A stretch of DNA of 64,000 nucleotides from an uncultured Saprospiraceae bacterium (GCA_938015805.1 CALLXF010000002.1:1-64000); one strand, 5' to 3'. Counted from the first letter of the stretch, positions 7,766 to 17,663 are shown. Notes: generated by a model from the sequence alone, not told the origin. Program-made: numbers and translations.

Positions 7766-10279
7766 TTACTCTATCACAATCATTTTCTTAGTTTCTTTGA
7801 AGTCTCCACTTTCCAACTGATAGTAAAAGACCCCTCTTGCTGGTAAATCACTCGTATTTATAGATAGTGTATTATATCCTTGTTCGTAATCATTTACGAT
7901 ACGTTGGATTACTTTTCCTGTTACAGTATAGATAGTTATAGTAGCTGTATTTGCTTCTGGTAGTGTAAAACCTATTTGTGTTTCTAGATTGTAGGGATTG
8001 GGTTCGTTTTGATATAGTTTATATCCTTTTACTAGAGATGGATCACCATTGGTTCTTGTGTTTAGCTCTACATTTGCTATGGCTAATGTTTCTCCTATAT
8101 ACGCCTCTGCCGTTGTGATTGTACTATTAATATCTATCATTGCACTAAGTTTACCGGATTTATTAGCAGTGATTTCTATAGTAAATAGTACCTCATTCGC
8201 GGAAGCGTTTATCGCCTTAGGATCATCAACACTCATCGTTATTACATTATCTAGCAAAGCAAAATTTGCATCTGTAATATTTATAGTTCCACCTTTTAGA
8301 TTTACCGCTGTTAGACCCTCTAAACTTATGGTCATCTGGAAGCCGTAAATATTTTTAAAATTGCTACTCATAAAGCTGATAGATGTGGTCTCTCCTTTTT
8401 CTAGCTCTCTATCCACAAACTCTAATGATAGCGTTTCTACAGATCGGTTTTGTGTTGTTCTTGTATCTAGATCAGAAGTGTAACTCCCGTTTATATCCCC
8501 TATTTTTACACCTATAAAATCTCCATTTATCGTATCAGTAGACAAGTTACTTACGACTAATTGTTCTTTACAATCCCATAGATTTTCCATGGTCAAGTTC
8601 TGTGCTGCATTTATAAACCTCCATGAGTTATTTGCAGGTAGCGTTTTATAAACACCTAAAATAAGTTTACGTAAATGGACTAGATCTACAGCTGAGATAT
8701 GACCTGACTTATTTATGTCAGCAGCGATCATTTTATATGGAGAATCTATAGCTTGCTCGCCGATAATATGTTTTTTTATTAGTAACAGGTCTAGTGTGCT
8801 GACACCTTCCATATAGTTATCGTTACTAGATGGATTTATACTGTAATCTAAGGCAAGTGTATTATAGTAAAAAGAATAATCGCCTACACTATCGGTTAAG
8901 TAAGTCATCGGATAATTTATTACTCCGTCAGAATGGATGGTAACATTGACGGAAGTCACCTCTTCTCCCTCTTCTGTTCTTATTTTACCCGTAATCGGAA
9001 TACCTCCCGCACCACAGTTACTAAGTGTCAGACTAACATTACAAAACTCGACATTAGGTGTACAGGCGTCATCCCATACATAAACAGGAAGCTGTATTAT
9101 CCCGTCACCATCGGGGTCATCTCCACAGGTAAATGTCCGATTAGGCTGGTACACGTTATCACTAAAAGAAAACAACAAATGAGCTTGCTCCGTACAATTA
9201 TCCGTTGCTCCCAAATTAAAATCACTAGCCCATAATTCCACCTCTCCATTTACCATTACGGCCGAACTAACAGATATACAATAAGGTGTAGGTGCTTTTT
9301 TATCGACAACCATAAAGGTCTCTGTACAAGAAGCAAAATTATTACAACCATCATTTACGCTCCATTTTACAGTATGATTATTACAACTGTTGTCTATCAG
9401 TTCTGGAATATTTATAGTTACGTCTGTATCCTTAGGTAAGTAATAAATGCCATCTAAATCATCATCTCTATCTTCTCTAAAATTCTCATCTGCTCCCTCA
9501 GCAAAACTCCATGTATAATCTACGGTTCCATCTCCCCACAGATCTACTTCCGCCTTCCACTCTAACCAGTCACTCGAGCAATTACTATCTCCATCGACTG
9601 CAGATTTTGTGAGGCTTACGCCAATATTACATTCCGTATTAGTAATACCAAACATCTGATCAGTACAAGTTATTATAGGAGGTGTATCATCTAAAACTGT
9701 CAGATAGGTATTATGGGTAACGGTCTCATCCGTACACCAGTTTACAACGGTATAGGTTCGTATTACTTTATAACAAGCATCCTCCTCAAAGTACAACTCT
9801 AGATCTTTACTTGTCCAAGCAACTAAATCACACAAGCCTTCTCCCCATTGAGGTTTTACTGGTGACGTTACTTCATCTACACAATCTAAGGACACATCGT
9901 TTTGAAAATTAATATTATTAGGATCCCATGGAGAAGCCGCTTGGGTAATAGTGATTTCTTGGGTACAACATTTAGGATTGTCACCATATTTTACGCACCA
10001 TTCTATTTCGATTACTCCTACTCCACATCCATTAGTTAAATCGTTTATATCCGCCTCTACTTCTTTATTACCCGCTGTTGCCGCACCTGTGTTAGTACTT
10101 ATCAAATTACCATACTCATCATACTGTCCCCACTCCCATCCACATTCGATCTCAAAATCTGCGGGACAATTGATAGATACTACAGCTTTATCCTCTTCCC
10201 ATTTATTATGGAAAGAATCAGCCTTAAGCTGATAACTAAATAATATAAGACTTAAAATTATAGCAAATTTAACTTTCAT
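7766..10279 (-). CDS. T9SS-exported surface protein with HYR/Ig-like and dockerin-like domains
   Basis: 837 residues with a signal peptide (1-20). The first ~440 residues are Cys- and Asp-rich beta-domains of the HYR/Ig-like kind, containing repeated phrases such as CVDEVTSPVKPQWG, DDTPPIITC and DKKAPTPYC. A short carboxypeptidase-regulatory-like module comes next, then a dockerin-like pair of Ca-binding loops (AADINKSGHISAVDLVHLRK). The C-terminus (about 750-837) is a type A T9SS sorting domain beginning YQNEPNPYNLETQIGFTL and ending KKMIVIE. The protein should be exported through the outer membrane and anchored or released; the binding target is unknown. A CGCGGAAGCG motif lies inside (8198-8207). 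Confidence 0.88.
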   Translation of the reverse strand: MKVKFAIILSLILFSYQLKADSFHNKWEEDKAVVSINCPADFEIECGWEWGQYDEYGNLISTNTGAATAGNKEVEADINDLTNGCGVGVIEIEWCVKYGDNPKCCTQEITITQAASPWDPNNINFQNDVSLDCVDEVTSPVKPQWGEGLCDLVAWTSKDLELYFEEDACYKVIRTYTVVNWCTDETVTHNTYLTVLDDTPPIITCTDQMFGITNTECNIGVSLTKSAVDGDSNCSSDWLEWKAEVDLWGDGTVDYTWSFAEGADENFREDRDDDLDGIYYLPKDTDVTINIPELIDNSCNNHTVKWSVNDGCNNFASCTETFMVVDKKAPTPYCISVSSAVMVNGEVELWASDFNLGATDNCTEQAHLLFSFSDNVYQPNRTFTCGDDPDGDGIIQLPVYVWDDACTPNVEFCNVSLTLSNCGAGGIPITGKIRTEEGEEVTSVNVTIHSDGVINYPMTYLTDSVGDYSFYYNTLALDYSINPSSNDNYMEGVSTLDLLLIKKHIIGEQAIDSPYKMIAADINKSGHISAVDLVHLRKLILGVYKTLPANNSWRFINAAQNLTMENLWDCKEQLVVSNLSTDTINGDFIGVKIGDINGSYTSDLDTRTTQNRSVETLSLEFVDRELEKGETTSISFMSSNFKNIYGFQMTISLEGLTAVNLKGGTINITDANFALLDNVITMSVDDPKAINASANEVLFTIEITANKSGKLSAMIDINSTITTAEAYIGETLAIANVELNTRTNGDPSLVKGYKLYQNEPNPYNLETQIGFTLPEANTATITIYTVTGKVIQRIVNDYEQGYNTLSINTSDLPARGVFYYQLESGDFKETKKMIVIE
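8198..8207 (+). repeat. Iterated motif, CGCGGAAGCG form
   Basis: CGCGGAAGCG preceded by ATT, inside the T9SS protein gene; same family as GGCGGAAGCC. Confidence 0.55.
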
Positions 10280-10516
10280 AGGATGGTACCTTGATTAGAT
10301 CAATAGTTGATTAATAATATCGGATAGAAAGAGCAGCGATTATAAAAATATAAAAAACATATATATAAAATTTGATTTTGACGAATTATATATTTTATCT
10401 CTAGTAGAGGACTTTAATATTTTAAGGCCTAGTATGACATTACTAATCGTATAGACTACATTATTATATTTTCTACAACCGAACTAATAAAAAAAATGGA
10501 GCTGTTATGATAAGGA

Positions 10517-11680
10517 TTAATTTAAGATAAGTTGACACCAAAAGCCTTTATGATTTTCTTCCTTAAATGTAGCTTGTATTTGTTTTGTTAATAGCTGGAC
10601 TAGCTTATTTCCGAATATATTTTTTGCAGAGTTATTACCGACACCATTATCCTGAATCTCTATTACATATTGTTCTGATAAATTCTTGGTCATAGAAATG
10701 ATAATCTCCCCTTTATCTCTATTTACAAAAGCAAATTCAAAGGCATTAGTCAGTAGTTCGTTGAGGATAAGGCCGATAGGAATTGCAGTATCTATATCCA
10801 GCTCTACAGATTCCATTTTTATCACGATGTCTACATCCTTATCTCCTCCATGTACCTGCTTTAAATTATCTACTAAACTTTTAATATACTCCTTCATTTC
10901 TATACCGGCAAGATTACTTCGCTGATATAGATTTTTGTGGATTAGAGCCATAGACTCTATTCGGTACTGACCTTTTTTTATGGCTTCTTTTGCTTCTACA
11001 TCTTTCATTTTTATGGACTGCAGATATAGAATACTAGAGATCGTTTGTAAATTATTTTTTACTCGGTGGTGGATCTCCTTAAGTAACAGTTGTATTTCTA
11101 GATTCTTGCTTTCGATATTTTTATTCTCTTTTATGAGACGTTCCTGATACTTATAAATCAGAGTACTAATGGCATAAAAGAAAGAAAGAAAAGCAACTGA
11201 GCCTATTAAGTATTCGTGTAAAAAAATAGAGGTAGGAAGAATTATTAAAATATTAGCACTTACGCCTACTAGACAAGCGACTAAAACAGCTGTCCTGTAG
11301 CGAATAAAAAAAAGCATGAGGATGAGAATCATATTCAATATAAATATCACATACCCAGGATTTAAAATCTGTAAATAACCAGCAACATATAAACCTATAT
11401 ACATTAATGTAAAAGTGATCGATATGGTGGAGTCTAATTCGAGACGAGGTAAAATAAAAAGGCCTAATAGGGAAACCGATACAATAGGAATACCGATAGT
11501 CAAAAACTTAGATGCATTATCTAAAATCGTAAAATTATAAAATATACTACATCCGATAAAAATAATAGTACAGATAAAAACATACCTTAAAATCTGATAT
11601 CGCAGATGATCTAGATTTCGATATCTCGATATTAGGGAGAAACTTACTAGTGACTGAAAAACATTTTTCATATCAGGCAT
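10517..11680 (-). CDS. Membrane histidine kinase, HisKA_2 type
   Basis: 387 residues. Five or six hydrophobic segments occupy residues 30-175 with no large extracellular domain. A HisKA_2 dimerisation/phosphoacceptor helix follows, with EIHHRVKNNLQ (202-212); the His before Arg (His205) aligns with the phosphoacceptor of this family. The ATPase domain has N-box NELLTNAFEFAF (307-318) and G1 box DNGVG (344-348). It probably feeds the receivers encoded upstream at 13009-14315. ATG at 11671 (Met4) is an alternative start. It is a tandem paralogue of the next kinase, of identical length. Confidence 0.9.
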   Translation of the reverse strand: MPDMKNVFQSLVSFSLISRYRNLDHLRYQILRYVFICTIIFIGCSIFYNFTILDNASKFLTIGIPIVSVSLLGLFILPRLELDSTISITFTLMYIGLYVAGYLQILNPGYVIFILNMILILMLFFIRYRTAVLVACLVGVSANILIILPTSIFLHEYLIGSVAFLSFFYAISTLIYKYQERLIKENKNIESKNLEIQLLLKEIHHRVKNNLQTISSILYLQSIKMKDVEAKEAIKKGQYRIESMALIHKNLYQRSNLAGIEMKEYIKSLVDNLKQVHGGDKDVDIVIKMESVELDIDTAIPIGLILNELLTNAFEFAFVNRDKGEIIISMTKNLSEQYVIEIQDNGVGNNSAKNIFGNKLVQLLTKQIQATFKEENHKGFWCQLILN

Positions 11681-11732
11681 GATTTAGTAAGGTAACATGA
11701 TGACAAACGATAAGTATATATGATTACTAACA

Positions 11733-12896
11733 TTAATTTTTAGCTTTTACGTTTGTGACCCTACACCAATAACCATTTTCGATACCATCACTAAAAGTTG
11801 CATCTAATTGCTTAGTTAATAAATTGATCAATTGCGAACCAAAGCCCTCTTTAAAGTCCTTCCTTCCTGTACCGGAATCTTTTACGATCAAAGAAAAACT
11901 AGAAGATGTATTCATATTAAATTTAACCTCTAACTGCCCCGTCTCACTATTTTTATAAGCATACTTAAAAGCGTTAGTAATTAGTTCGTTCATAATAAGG
12001 CCAATAGGTATTGCCGTGTCAATATCAAGCTCTTGTGCTTGTACATCTATATTGACTTTTATATTTTTATCATAACTATAGGCATCCATTAAATTATCTA
12101 CTAGACTGGTTAGGTAATCATTCATATCTATATTATTATGACTTCCCTTGAGATATAGATTCTTATGTATGAGAGCCATAGATTCTACCCTTTGCTGACT
12201 CTTTACAATAGCGTCTTTTGCTTCTTTATCTGAGATATAACTGGACTGTAAATAGAGCAAACTGGAGATCGTCTGTAGGTTATTATTTACTCTAAAATGA
12301 ATCTCTTTTAGCAGCAAATTAATATTATCATTTTTGGTCTGACTAATTTTATACTCCTTAACTAATTGATCTTGAAAACTATAGATTAATGTGCTGATCG
12401 AATAAAATAAAATTAAAAAAATAACTGAGGCGAAAAGATATTCTATAACAAGCCAATCGGTAGACCAAATAATACAAATATTTGCAATTACGCATAAAAC
12501 ATATGAGACCAATACAACGGGACGATATTTTACGAAGAACATCGCCAGAACTAAAATGCTATTTAAAAATAGAATTACAATATTAGGTTCCATCAGACCT
12601 AAATAACCAGGAACATATACTCCTAAATATATCAGGGCAAAGACAATACCTGCCGTAACATCAAGTTTAAGACGTGATAAGAAAAAATAACCCATAGCGG
12701 CAATTGCGATAATGGGTATTGTAATCGCGTAAGTCTTAGACATATCCCGATCGTAAATTGCATATACTACACCGATTAGTCCGCAGGTAATCGTAAAAAG
12801 GAATACAAATTTTAAAATTTGATACCGTAATTGATCTAAGTCAGGATATTTGGAAACAACGAATGAATCTCTAATACTATGAAGTAGATTTTTCAT
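11733..12896 (-). CDS. Paralogous membrane histidine kinase with altered H-box
   Basis: 387 residues, same layout as the downstream kinase: membrane segments to about 172, HisKA_2 helix, HATPase domain. The H-box reads EIHFRVNNNLQ (198-208): the His aligned with the usual phosphoacceptor is Phe201, and the conserved Lys is Asn204. The preceding His200 remains. The ATP-binding boxes NELITNAFKYAY (303-314) and DSGTG (340-344) are intact. Possible roles are an ATP-binding partner that phosphorylates its paralogue in a heterodimer, a phosphatase, or use of His200. It lies 52 nt upstream of the normal paralogue. Confidence 0.88.
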   Translation of the reverse strand: MKNLLHSIRDSFVVSKYPDLDQLRYQILKFVFLFTITCGLIGVVYAIYDRDMSKTYAITIPIIAIAAMGYFFLSRLKLDVTAGIVFALIYLGVYVPGYLGLMEPNIVILFLNSILVLAMFFVKYRPVVLVSYVLCVIANICIIWSTDWLVIEYLFASVIFLILFYSISTLIYSFQDQLVKEYKISQTKNDNINLLLKEIHFRVNNNLQTISSLLYLQSSYISDKEAKDAIVKSQQRVESMALIHKNLYLKGSHNNIDMNDYLTSLVDNLMDAYSYDKNIKVNIDVQAQELDIDTAIPIGLIMNELITNAFKYAYKNSETGQLEVKFNMNTSSSFSLIVKDSGTGRKDFKEGFGSQLINLLTKQLDATFSDGIENGYWCRVTNVKAKN

Positions 12897-13008
12897 TTAT
12901 TGATTACTATGGCTAAAAGGAAAATTTGGGAAGTATGAATCATAAATTTATTAATGGCAATCCGTTATTTTTAAACATTGTAATCTCTGACAGATATCAT
13001 TTATAAAG

Positions 13009-13740
13009 CTAAACCAGATTAAGTTTTCTAGTAAGTTCATCTTTATAAGATTTGCTTATCGCCAATGATTTCCCAGCAATGAAAACATAATTATCATTTA
13101 ATTCGTCAATGGCTTTAATATTTACGGAATGAGATCTGTGGATTCTAACAAAATTTGTGTTTTTCATTTTACCTTCAAACTTTGCAAGAGGAATAGATAA
13201 TGTAAATGATTTTTCTTTAGTTGTTATTTTACAATAATTACGGTCTGCTTCTACAAAGAGAATGTCGTCCAAATTTAGCTTGATCATTCTATTTTTATCA
13301 CGAACAAAAATTCTATCTGCTAGCATTTCTCCATCATCGATATTGTCCTGACTTTGCTCTTGGATAAAATCCCTCTTGGATATAACAAGTTCTAAAGTTC
13401 TGGTAAGGTCTTCATTTTTAAAAGGCTTACTGATAAATCCAGCTGGGTATGTATCTTTAGCTCTATCAAAAGTAGTAGTATCAACATTCGCCGTAAGGAA
13501 AATAACTGGGATCGTGTGCTTTTGCATAACTAATCTTGCCGTCTCTACACCATCCAGGTCTCCAGCTAAATTTATATCCATTAGTATTACATCGACAGGA
13601 TTATTATCTATAAAAGACACAACGGACTCTCCTTTAGAAAGCGTCTCTGCAACAGTGTAACCGGACTCGGTAAGAAGTGCACTTATATGAGCCGCGATAA
13701 TAAAATCATCTTCGACAACAAGAATATTTACTGGCTTCAT
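13009..13740 (-). CDS. LytTR-family response regulator
   Basis: 243 residues. Receiver domain (1-120) with acidic pocket Glu10/Asp11/Asp12, phospho-Asp55 in ILMDINLAG, and KPF near 107. The LytTR DNA-binding domain (about 145-243) contains ILFVEADRNYCKI and VRIHRSHSVNIKAI. It is a transcription factor likely to be phosphorylated by the kinases encoded just downstream (112-nt gap). Receiver and kinases belong to the kind of membrane HisKA_2 plus LytTR modules common in Bacteroidota. The signal is unknown. Confidence 0.93.
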   Translation of the reverse strand: MKPVNILVVEDDFIIAAHISALLTESGYTVAETLSKGESVVSFIDNNPVDVILMDINLAGDLDGVETARLVMQKHTIPVIFLTANVDTTTFDRAKDTYPAGFISKPFKNEDLTRTLELVISKRDFIQEQSQDNIDDGEMLADRIFVRDKNRMIKLNLDDILFVEADRNYCKITTKEKSFTLSIPLAKFEGKMKNTNFVRIHRSHSVNIKAIDELNDNYVFIAGKSLAISKSYKDELTRKLNLV

Positions 13741-13913
13741 TTCTAATGGTCTGATTAAAATAATTCAAAGTCTCCCCTCCAAAATACATTAGATAATAGA
13801 AAAGTTAAACAGCATATGTAAATTATTTTAAGTTATTCCATAAAATCATCTGTACTAATTCATTTAGGAGACATAAATGATAGGCGGATTAGTTAAAGCT
13901 TATATACTAATGC

Positions 13914-14315
13914 TTACTCATGTTTTACACGTTGCATTACCATCTGGATATTACGAGTGAGCTCTTTTAATTTAAATGGTTTACGCATAAATGCATAAGG
14001 AGCAGCAAGTATAGATTTTTTGAATGTCAGATCGTCAGCATTGGCCGTTAAAAATATAACGGGTATTTTATGAATGCTCAAAATCAATTTTGCCGTTTCT
14101 ATTCCATCTAGCTCACCAGCAAGTTGTATATCCATAATAACTAGATCCACTTCTGTTCTGGAAAGAAACGCTAAAGCGTCTTCCCCCTTTGTAATCATAT
14201 CTATAACTGCATAACCATGTTCCTCTAGCTTACGCGAAATATGTTCCCCTATGATAAGTTCGTCCTCGACAAGAAGGATTTTAGTACGCTCGCTATCCCT
14301 CATAATGTTATTCAT
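13914..14315 (-). CDS. Single-domain receiver (CheY-like)
   Basis: 133 residues, receiver only: acidic pocket Glu17/Asp18, phospho-Asp62 in VIMDIQLAG, and conserved Lys in RKPFKLKEL. It resembles the receiver of the neighbouring LytTR protein and may have arisen by duplication. With no output domain it could act as a phosphate sink, a phosphorelay shuttle or a protein-protein switch for the two kinases in this cluster. Met5 is an alternative start. Confidence 0.9.
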   Translation of the reverse strand: MNNIMRDSERTKILLVEDELIIGEHISRKLEEHGYAVIDMITKGEDALAFLSRTEVDLVIMDIQLAGELDGIETAKLILSIHKIPVIFLTANADDLTFKKSILAAPYAFMRKPFKLKELTRNIQMVMQRVKHE

Positions 14316-14710
14316 TAATTATGGCTAATGGTAAAGTACCTATTGTATATTACTAAAACTTTGTAAAAGCATCACATCTATTTTAAGACCTCTAAACATC
14401 CATAAAATCAATCATATATACATATCTCAATGTCCCAATGATATAATTCTATACCCGAATAGTTCTCCTGACTGTCCGGCATTTAAGGAACAAGAATTTT
14501 GATCTTAGATTTAAAAACGTATATACTTAATATTGTCTGTTTTATACCATCACTCCCTCCATTAAACTCATTTCTGCTTCGGACAAGAATTCGATCTATT
14601 CGGACATTATAGATCACCCTTGGGTAGTTTGCTCTAGGTATCATTAGTTCTATGCTTCACCTTTAATGCATCAACTTACCAAAAAAGATGCCGTTTAGGC
14701 ACTAAAAATT
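14316..14710. other. 395-nt intergenic region, no gene seen
   Basis: AT-rich spacer between divergent genes. It holds an imperfect short repeat (ACAAGAATTTTGATCT near 14490 and ACAAGAATTCGATCT near 14581) and a weak TGCC/GGCA stem near 14688. No exact -7 element, tRNA or ORF with recognisable content was found. Confidence 0.5.
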
Positions 14711-15253
14711 ATGAACAACAATTTTATCGCTTTTCTAAAAATCCAATTCTTAAGCACAGTGACAAAAACAGTAAACATCATTAAAATCAAATCATTAATT
14801 CGTTTTTGTTTTTCTGCAATGCTTTACCTGACTATTTTGTCCTGTTTAAGCTGTGGCCAATTACAAATCCTAGCTATTAATGAAATTCTCGAAAGTGATC
14901 ATATTGATCAATACGATTTACTGGAGGGTGATTGGGTACTGACTGGATACAATGCATTTTTGCCTATCGAGGAAAAAGAAAAAACACCGGATTTCTCAAA
15001 ATTAGAGGTGATTTACTCGATGAATCCAAGAAAACATGAATTGATCGTACAAAGGGAAGATGATAAAATGGAGCATGATTTCTCCTTGCCTTCCGGCGAA
15101 TATATGATCTATGCTGATCGCAATCTAATCAAGATAAAAAGAAAACTTTTCAAGTATCATATTGAGGAAAATCTACTAACACTGGATTCTAATTATGACC
15201 CAGATCTCGGACCTGATGATATTATTTACGTGTTTAAAAAAATCAATACGTGA
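14711..15253 (+). CDS. Putative lipoprotein, function unknown
   Basis: 180 residues. A hydrophobic stretch ending TILSCLSCGQ gives a lipobox with Cys48, so a lipoprotein is likely, but the signal sits unusually far from the first Met. A start near Met37 (14819) or another codon between would give a normal signal peptide. The mature part includes LLEGDWVLTGYNAF, reminiscent of lipocalin-like stress-type domains that begin with a Gly-x-Trp turn, then hydrophilic strands and a C-terminal DDIIYVFKK. No enzyme motif is seen. Confidence 0.6.
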   Translation: MNNNFIAFLKIQFLSTVTKTVNIIKIKSLIRFCFSAMLYLTILSCLSCGQLQILAINEILESDHIDQYDLLEGDWVLTGYNAFLPIEEKEKTPDFSKLEVIYSMNPRKHELIVQREDDKMEHDFSLPSGEYMIYADRNLIKIKRKLFKYHIEENLLTLDSNYDPDLGPDDIIYVFKKINT

Positions 15254-15320
15254 TTTAACACTGCGTTATGGAAGGCCTTATATTTTGAAGCCGAAAGAAT
15301 CAATTGTGGTAATAAAAACT

Positions 15321-16460
15321 TTACAATTTGACATTTAGATCAAACCTTATTCTTTGACCTGTTTCTTTAAACAGACCTGTTTCTATTAATTGATTTACGA
15401 GATAGTATTTAGCTATAAGGTTAGCCTTTTTACTAATACCCACTCCTGCGACAAGTTCTATTCCCTTAAGGTTTGTTAATCTTCCGTCAGGAGAATTAAA
15501 TTCAGAGTAATCCCATCTCGCCCAATCATTCTGAGCCATATAATCTAAGGCTGCGTATCTTTGAAGAACGGTGTATGTTATTTTGACCTTGTAATCTTTA
15601 GCCTTTCTTAAAGTACCATATTGAATTCCAACGGAGTATCCTGTTTTTTGATCCTTAAAATCATTAGGTACATTATCGTTAGATTCATAATTATTCAAGT
15701 TATGATAGATATCAAAATCAACAAGTAGTTTATTAGATTTTAATAACTGGAGTTTAGACCCAAAATGAAAAATAGAATAATCGATATTAAATGAAGGATA
15801 CCCATCAGGTACATTTGGGATATTACGTAATAAGTAAAAGGACGGAAATATTACAAGCTTTGGATTGTCGAAATAAATAGATGTTTGTATACCCTGAAAA
15901 TAGGCATCTTTTAAAAACGACTTCCCATTTGATGATAAAATATAATGACCTCCCTTTACGGATATTTTTACGATGGATTCTAGATCTAAATTAAAATCTT
16001 GTTCCAAATAAATTCCTTCTGGAAAAACATTATCACTCCAAAACAATTCATTGTTTTTTATAAATGAATAATCATTTTTACCAAGCCAAAATTTTAAGTT
16101 TTTATAAGTTCCTTGGAAATAAATTTTCTCGAAACCTAAGGGCAATGTCCCAAATTCTTTAAACCCCCTACCGAGTGTTAGTTGAGGATCTTGCTGTTTG
16201 TTTTGCTGACCTGTTCTGATTCTAAAACCTAAAGAATACCATTCCTTGTTATACGTGGCTCCAGTTCTTAATCGATATCGCAATCGTGATCGATCCGCTC
16301 TAAAAGATCCATTAGACTTTCTGGAGTCCCAGTCATGTTCTGCTCTAAATCTAAAATCTAGTTCATAGCTTAATCCAGTCTGAGAGGAATCTATTTGAGT
16401 TTGGGACTGGATCTTTATGGAAAGAAGTAAGATTAGAGTAAATAGTACTTGGAGTTTCAT
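15321..16460 (-). CDS. Outer-membrane porin-like beta-barrel
   Basis: About 379 residues from the chosen start. The ORF extends 16 codons further upstream, but MKLQVLFTLILLLSIKIQSQ at 16460 is a normal signal peptide, so this start is preferred. The mature protein alternates polar and aromatic residues in strand pairs (SYELDFRFRAEHDW, RSRLRYRLRTGATY, LKFWLGKNDYSFI) and ends RIRFDLNVKL with alternating strand pattern, as in Bacteroidota putative porins. Expected in the outer membrane; the solute is unknown. It follows the MBL lipoprotein on the same strand after a ~230-nt gap. Confidence 0.75.
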   Translation of the reverse strand: MKLQVLFTLILLLSIKIQSQTQIDSSQTGLSYELDFRFRAEHDWDSRKSNGSFRADRSRLRYRLRTGATYNKEWYSLGFRIRTGQQNKQQDPQLTLGRGFKEFGTLPLGFEKIYFQGTYKNLKFWLGKNDYSFIKNNELFWSDNVFPEGIYLEQDFNLDLESIVKISVKGGHYILSSNGKSFLKDAYFQGIQTSIYFDNPKLVIFPSFYLLRNIPNVPDGYPSFNIDYSIFHFGSKLQLLKSNKLLVDFDIYHNLNNYESNDNVPNDFKDQKTGYSVGIQYGTLRKAKDYKVKITYTVLQRYAALDYMAQNDWARWDYSEFNSPDGRLTNLKGIELVAGVGISKKANLIAKYYLVNQLIETGLFKETGQRIRFDLNVKL

Positions 16461-16688
16461 TTTGTATAAAATGCAGAATATTTTATTTGCTAATGTGATT
16501 TTGAACACTACACGCTTAGAGCCTCAGTGATTTTTCAAGAGGGAGAATTTATTCCCTAAAGTCCCTAATATCCTTATCAGTAGATATTAGTTCTTTTGTA
16601 GACAAGGTTTATTCCATCGTGCGGATAAAAATTTTCTTTTCATAAATAAGGTCCTAACTATTAATTAAAAAACAAGGTTTACAATCAT

Positions 16689-17663
16689 TTATAGATCATA
16701 GACTTCATTAATTGTACCAATATTAAATCCTTGGTCTCTTACATTTTTAGCTTCTTTACTATCTAAATTTATTACTGGATTTGTATGATTAAAATGAATA
16801 AATATTACTTTATCCCTTTGTAAAGAATCAAGAGGTTTAAACATTTCGAGGCTTTCAATTATAAATGGATGGGGTATCTGAGAAATATCTCTATTGTTTA
16901 TTTCCTTTCCACTATAAAAAGTAGCGTCTAGAAAAGCATAATCTACTTTTTTAATTTCCTCTAAAATATTTTTGTCCCATTTATCCCATTTATCGATATC
17001 GGGTATAAATAAGGCTGTTTTACTAGGACCTGTAATTTTGTAGCCCACCGTTTCAGAAAATTCATCCCTATGAGGGACTAAAAAAGGAACAATCGTAACG
17101 TTTGATGTAAGAGAAATTGATTGTTGATCTTCTATTTGAATTAGCGAAATATTCTTATTAGAAACTAGCTGGCTCCATGGACCATTTGTTTCCAAATATT
17201 CTTTCATTCTAGGCATAGCAAAGACATCGACATTTCTAGAATTAGTTGCCTCTTTTCCTAAATACATCAATCCTGCATAATGTCCTATATGTGCATGAGT
17301 CAAGAATATCCCATCTACTATTTCTTCACTATTTTTAATATCTTTTCTTAGGAGAGCTTTCATTTGAGTAGCTATATCAGGAGTCGCCTCAAATAAATAT
17401 TTTTTACTATCTATATTATCGACTAAACCCAAAGCAACAACTTGTCTATCCTTATCAGGATTCTTAAATAAATCTTTACAACAGTCTTTTTTACAAGCTA
17501 TATGAGGAGAACCGGCATCCTGAAAAGTTCCAAGAAGTATGAGTGAAGTACTGTTTTGATCTAGTACTGGATTTTCCTTAACATCAGATATTATATTAGG
17601 AGATCGGTTATCTCCACAAGAATAAAACACAATCGCTAAAAGAAATACGTAGTGAAGTTTCAT
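16689..17663 (-). CDS. PqqB-like metallo-beta-lactamase-fold lipoprotein
   Basis: 324 residues, starting MKLHYVFLLAIVFYSCG (lipobox with Cys16), so it is membrane-anchored outside the cytoplasm. The fold resembles PqqB-type MBL hydrolases: LLGTFQDAGSPHIAC opens the domain, the metal motif is THAHIGHYAGL (His-x-His-x-Gly-His rather than the classical Asp), and later ligands are PHRDEF, PDIDKW and IHFNHTNP. A Cys-rich insertion CKKDCC sits near residue 57. There is no pqq operon around, so PQQ synthesis is unlikely. Substrate is unknown. An exact -7 element lies 8 nt upstream of the ATG. Confidence 0.78.
   Translation of the reverse strand: MKLHYVFLLAIVFYSCGDNRSPNIISDVKENPVLDQNSTSLILLGTFQDAGSPHIACKKDCCKDLFKNPDKDRQVVALGLVDNIDSKKYLFEATPDIATQMKALLRKDIKNSEEIVDGIFLTHAHIGHYAGLMYLGKEATNSRNVDVFAMPRMKEYLETNGPWSQLVSNKNISLIQIEDQQSISLTSNVTIVPFLVPHRDEFSETVGYKITGPSKTALFIPDIDKWDKWDKNILEEIKKVDYAFLDATFYSGKEINNRDISQIPHPFIIESLEMFKPLDSLQRDKVIFIHFNHTNPVINLDSKEAKNVRDQGFNIGTINEVYDL

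Noticed and set aside
16461-16508. 16-codon extension of the porin-like gene
   Set aside because: Places residues before a normal signal peptide; the start at 16460 is preferred.
16565-16590. 8-bp inverted repeat CTAATATC/GATATTAG between the porin and the MBL gene
   Set aside because: No T run in the direction of the genes and no recognisable role; too weak to call.
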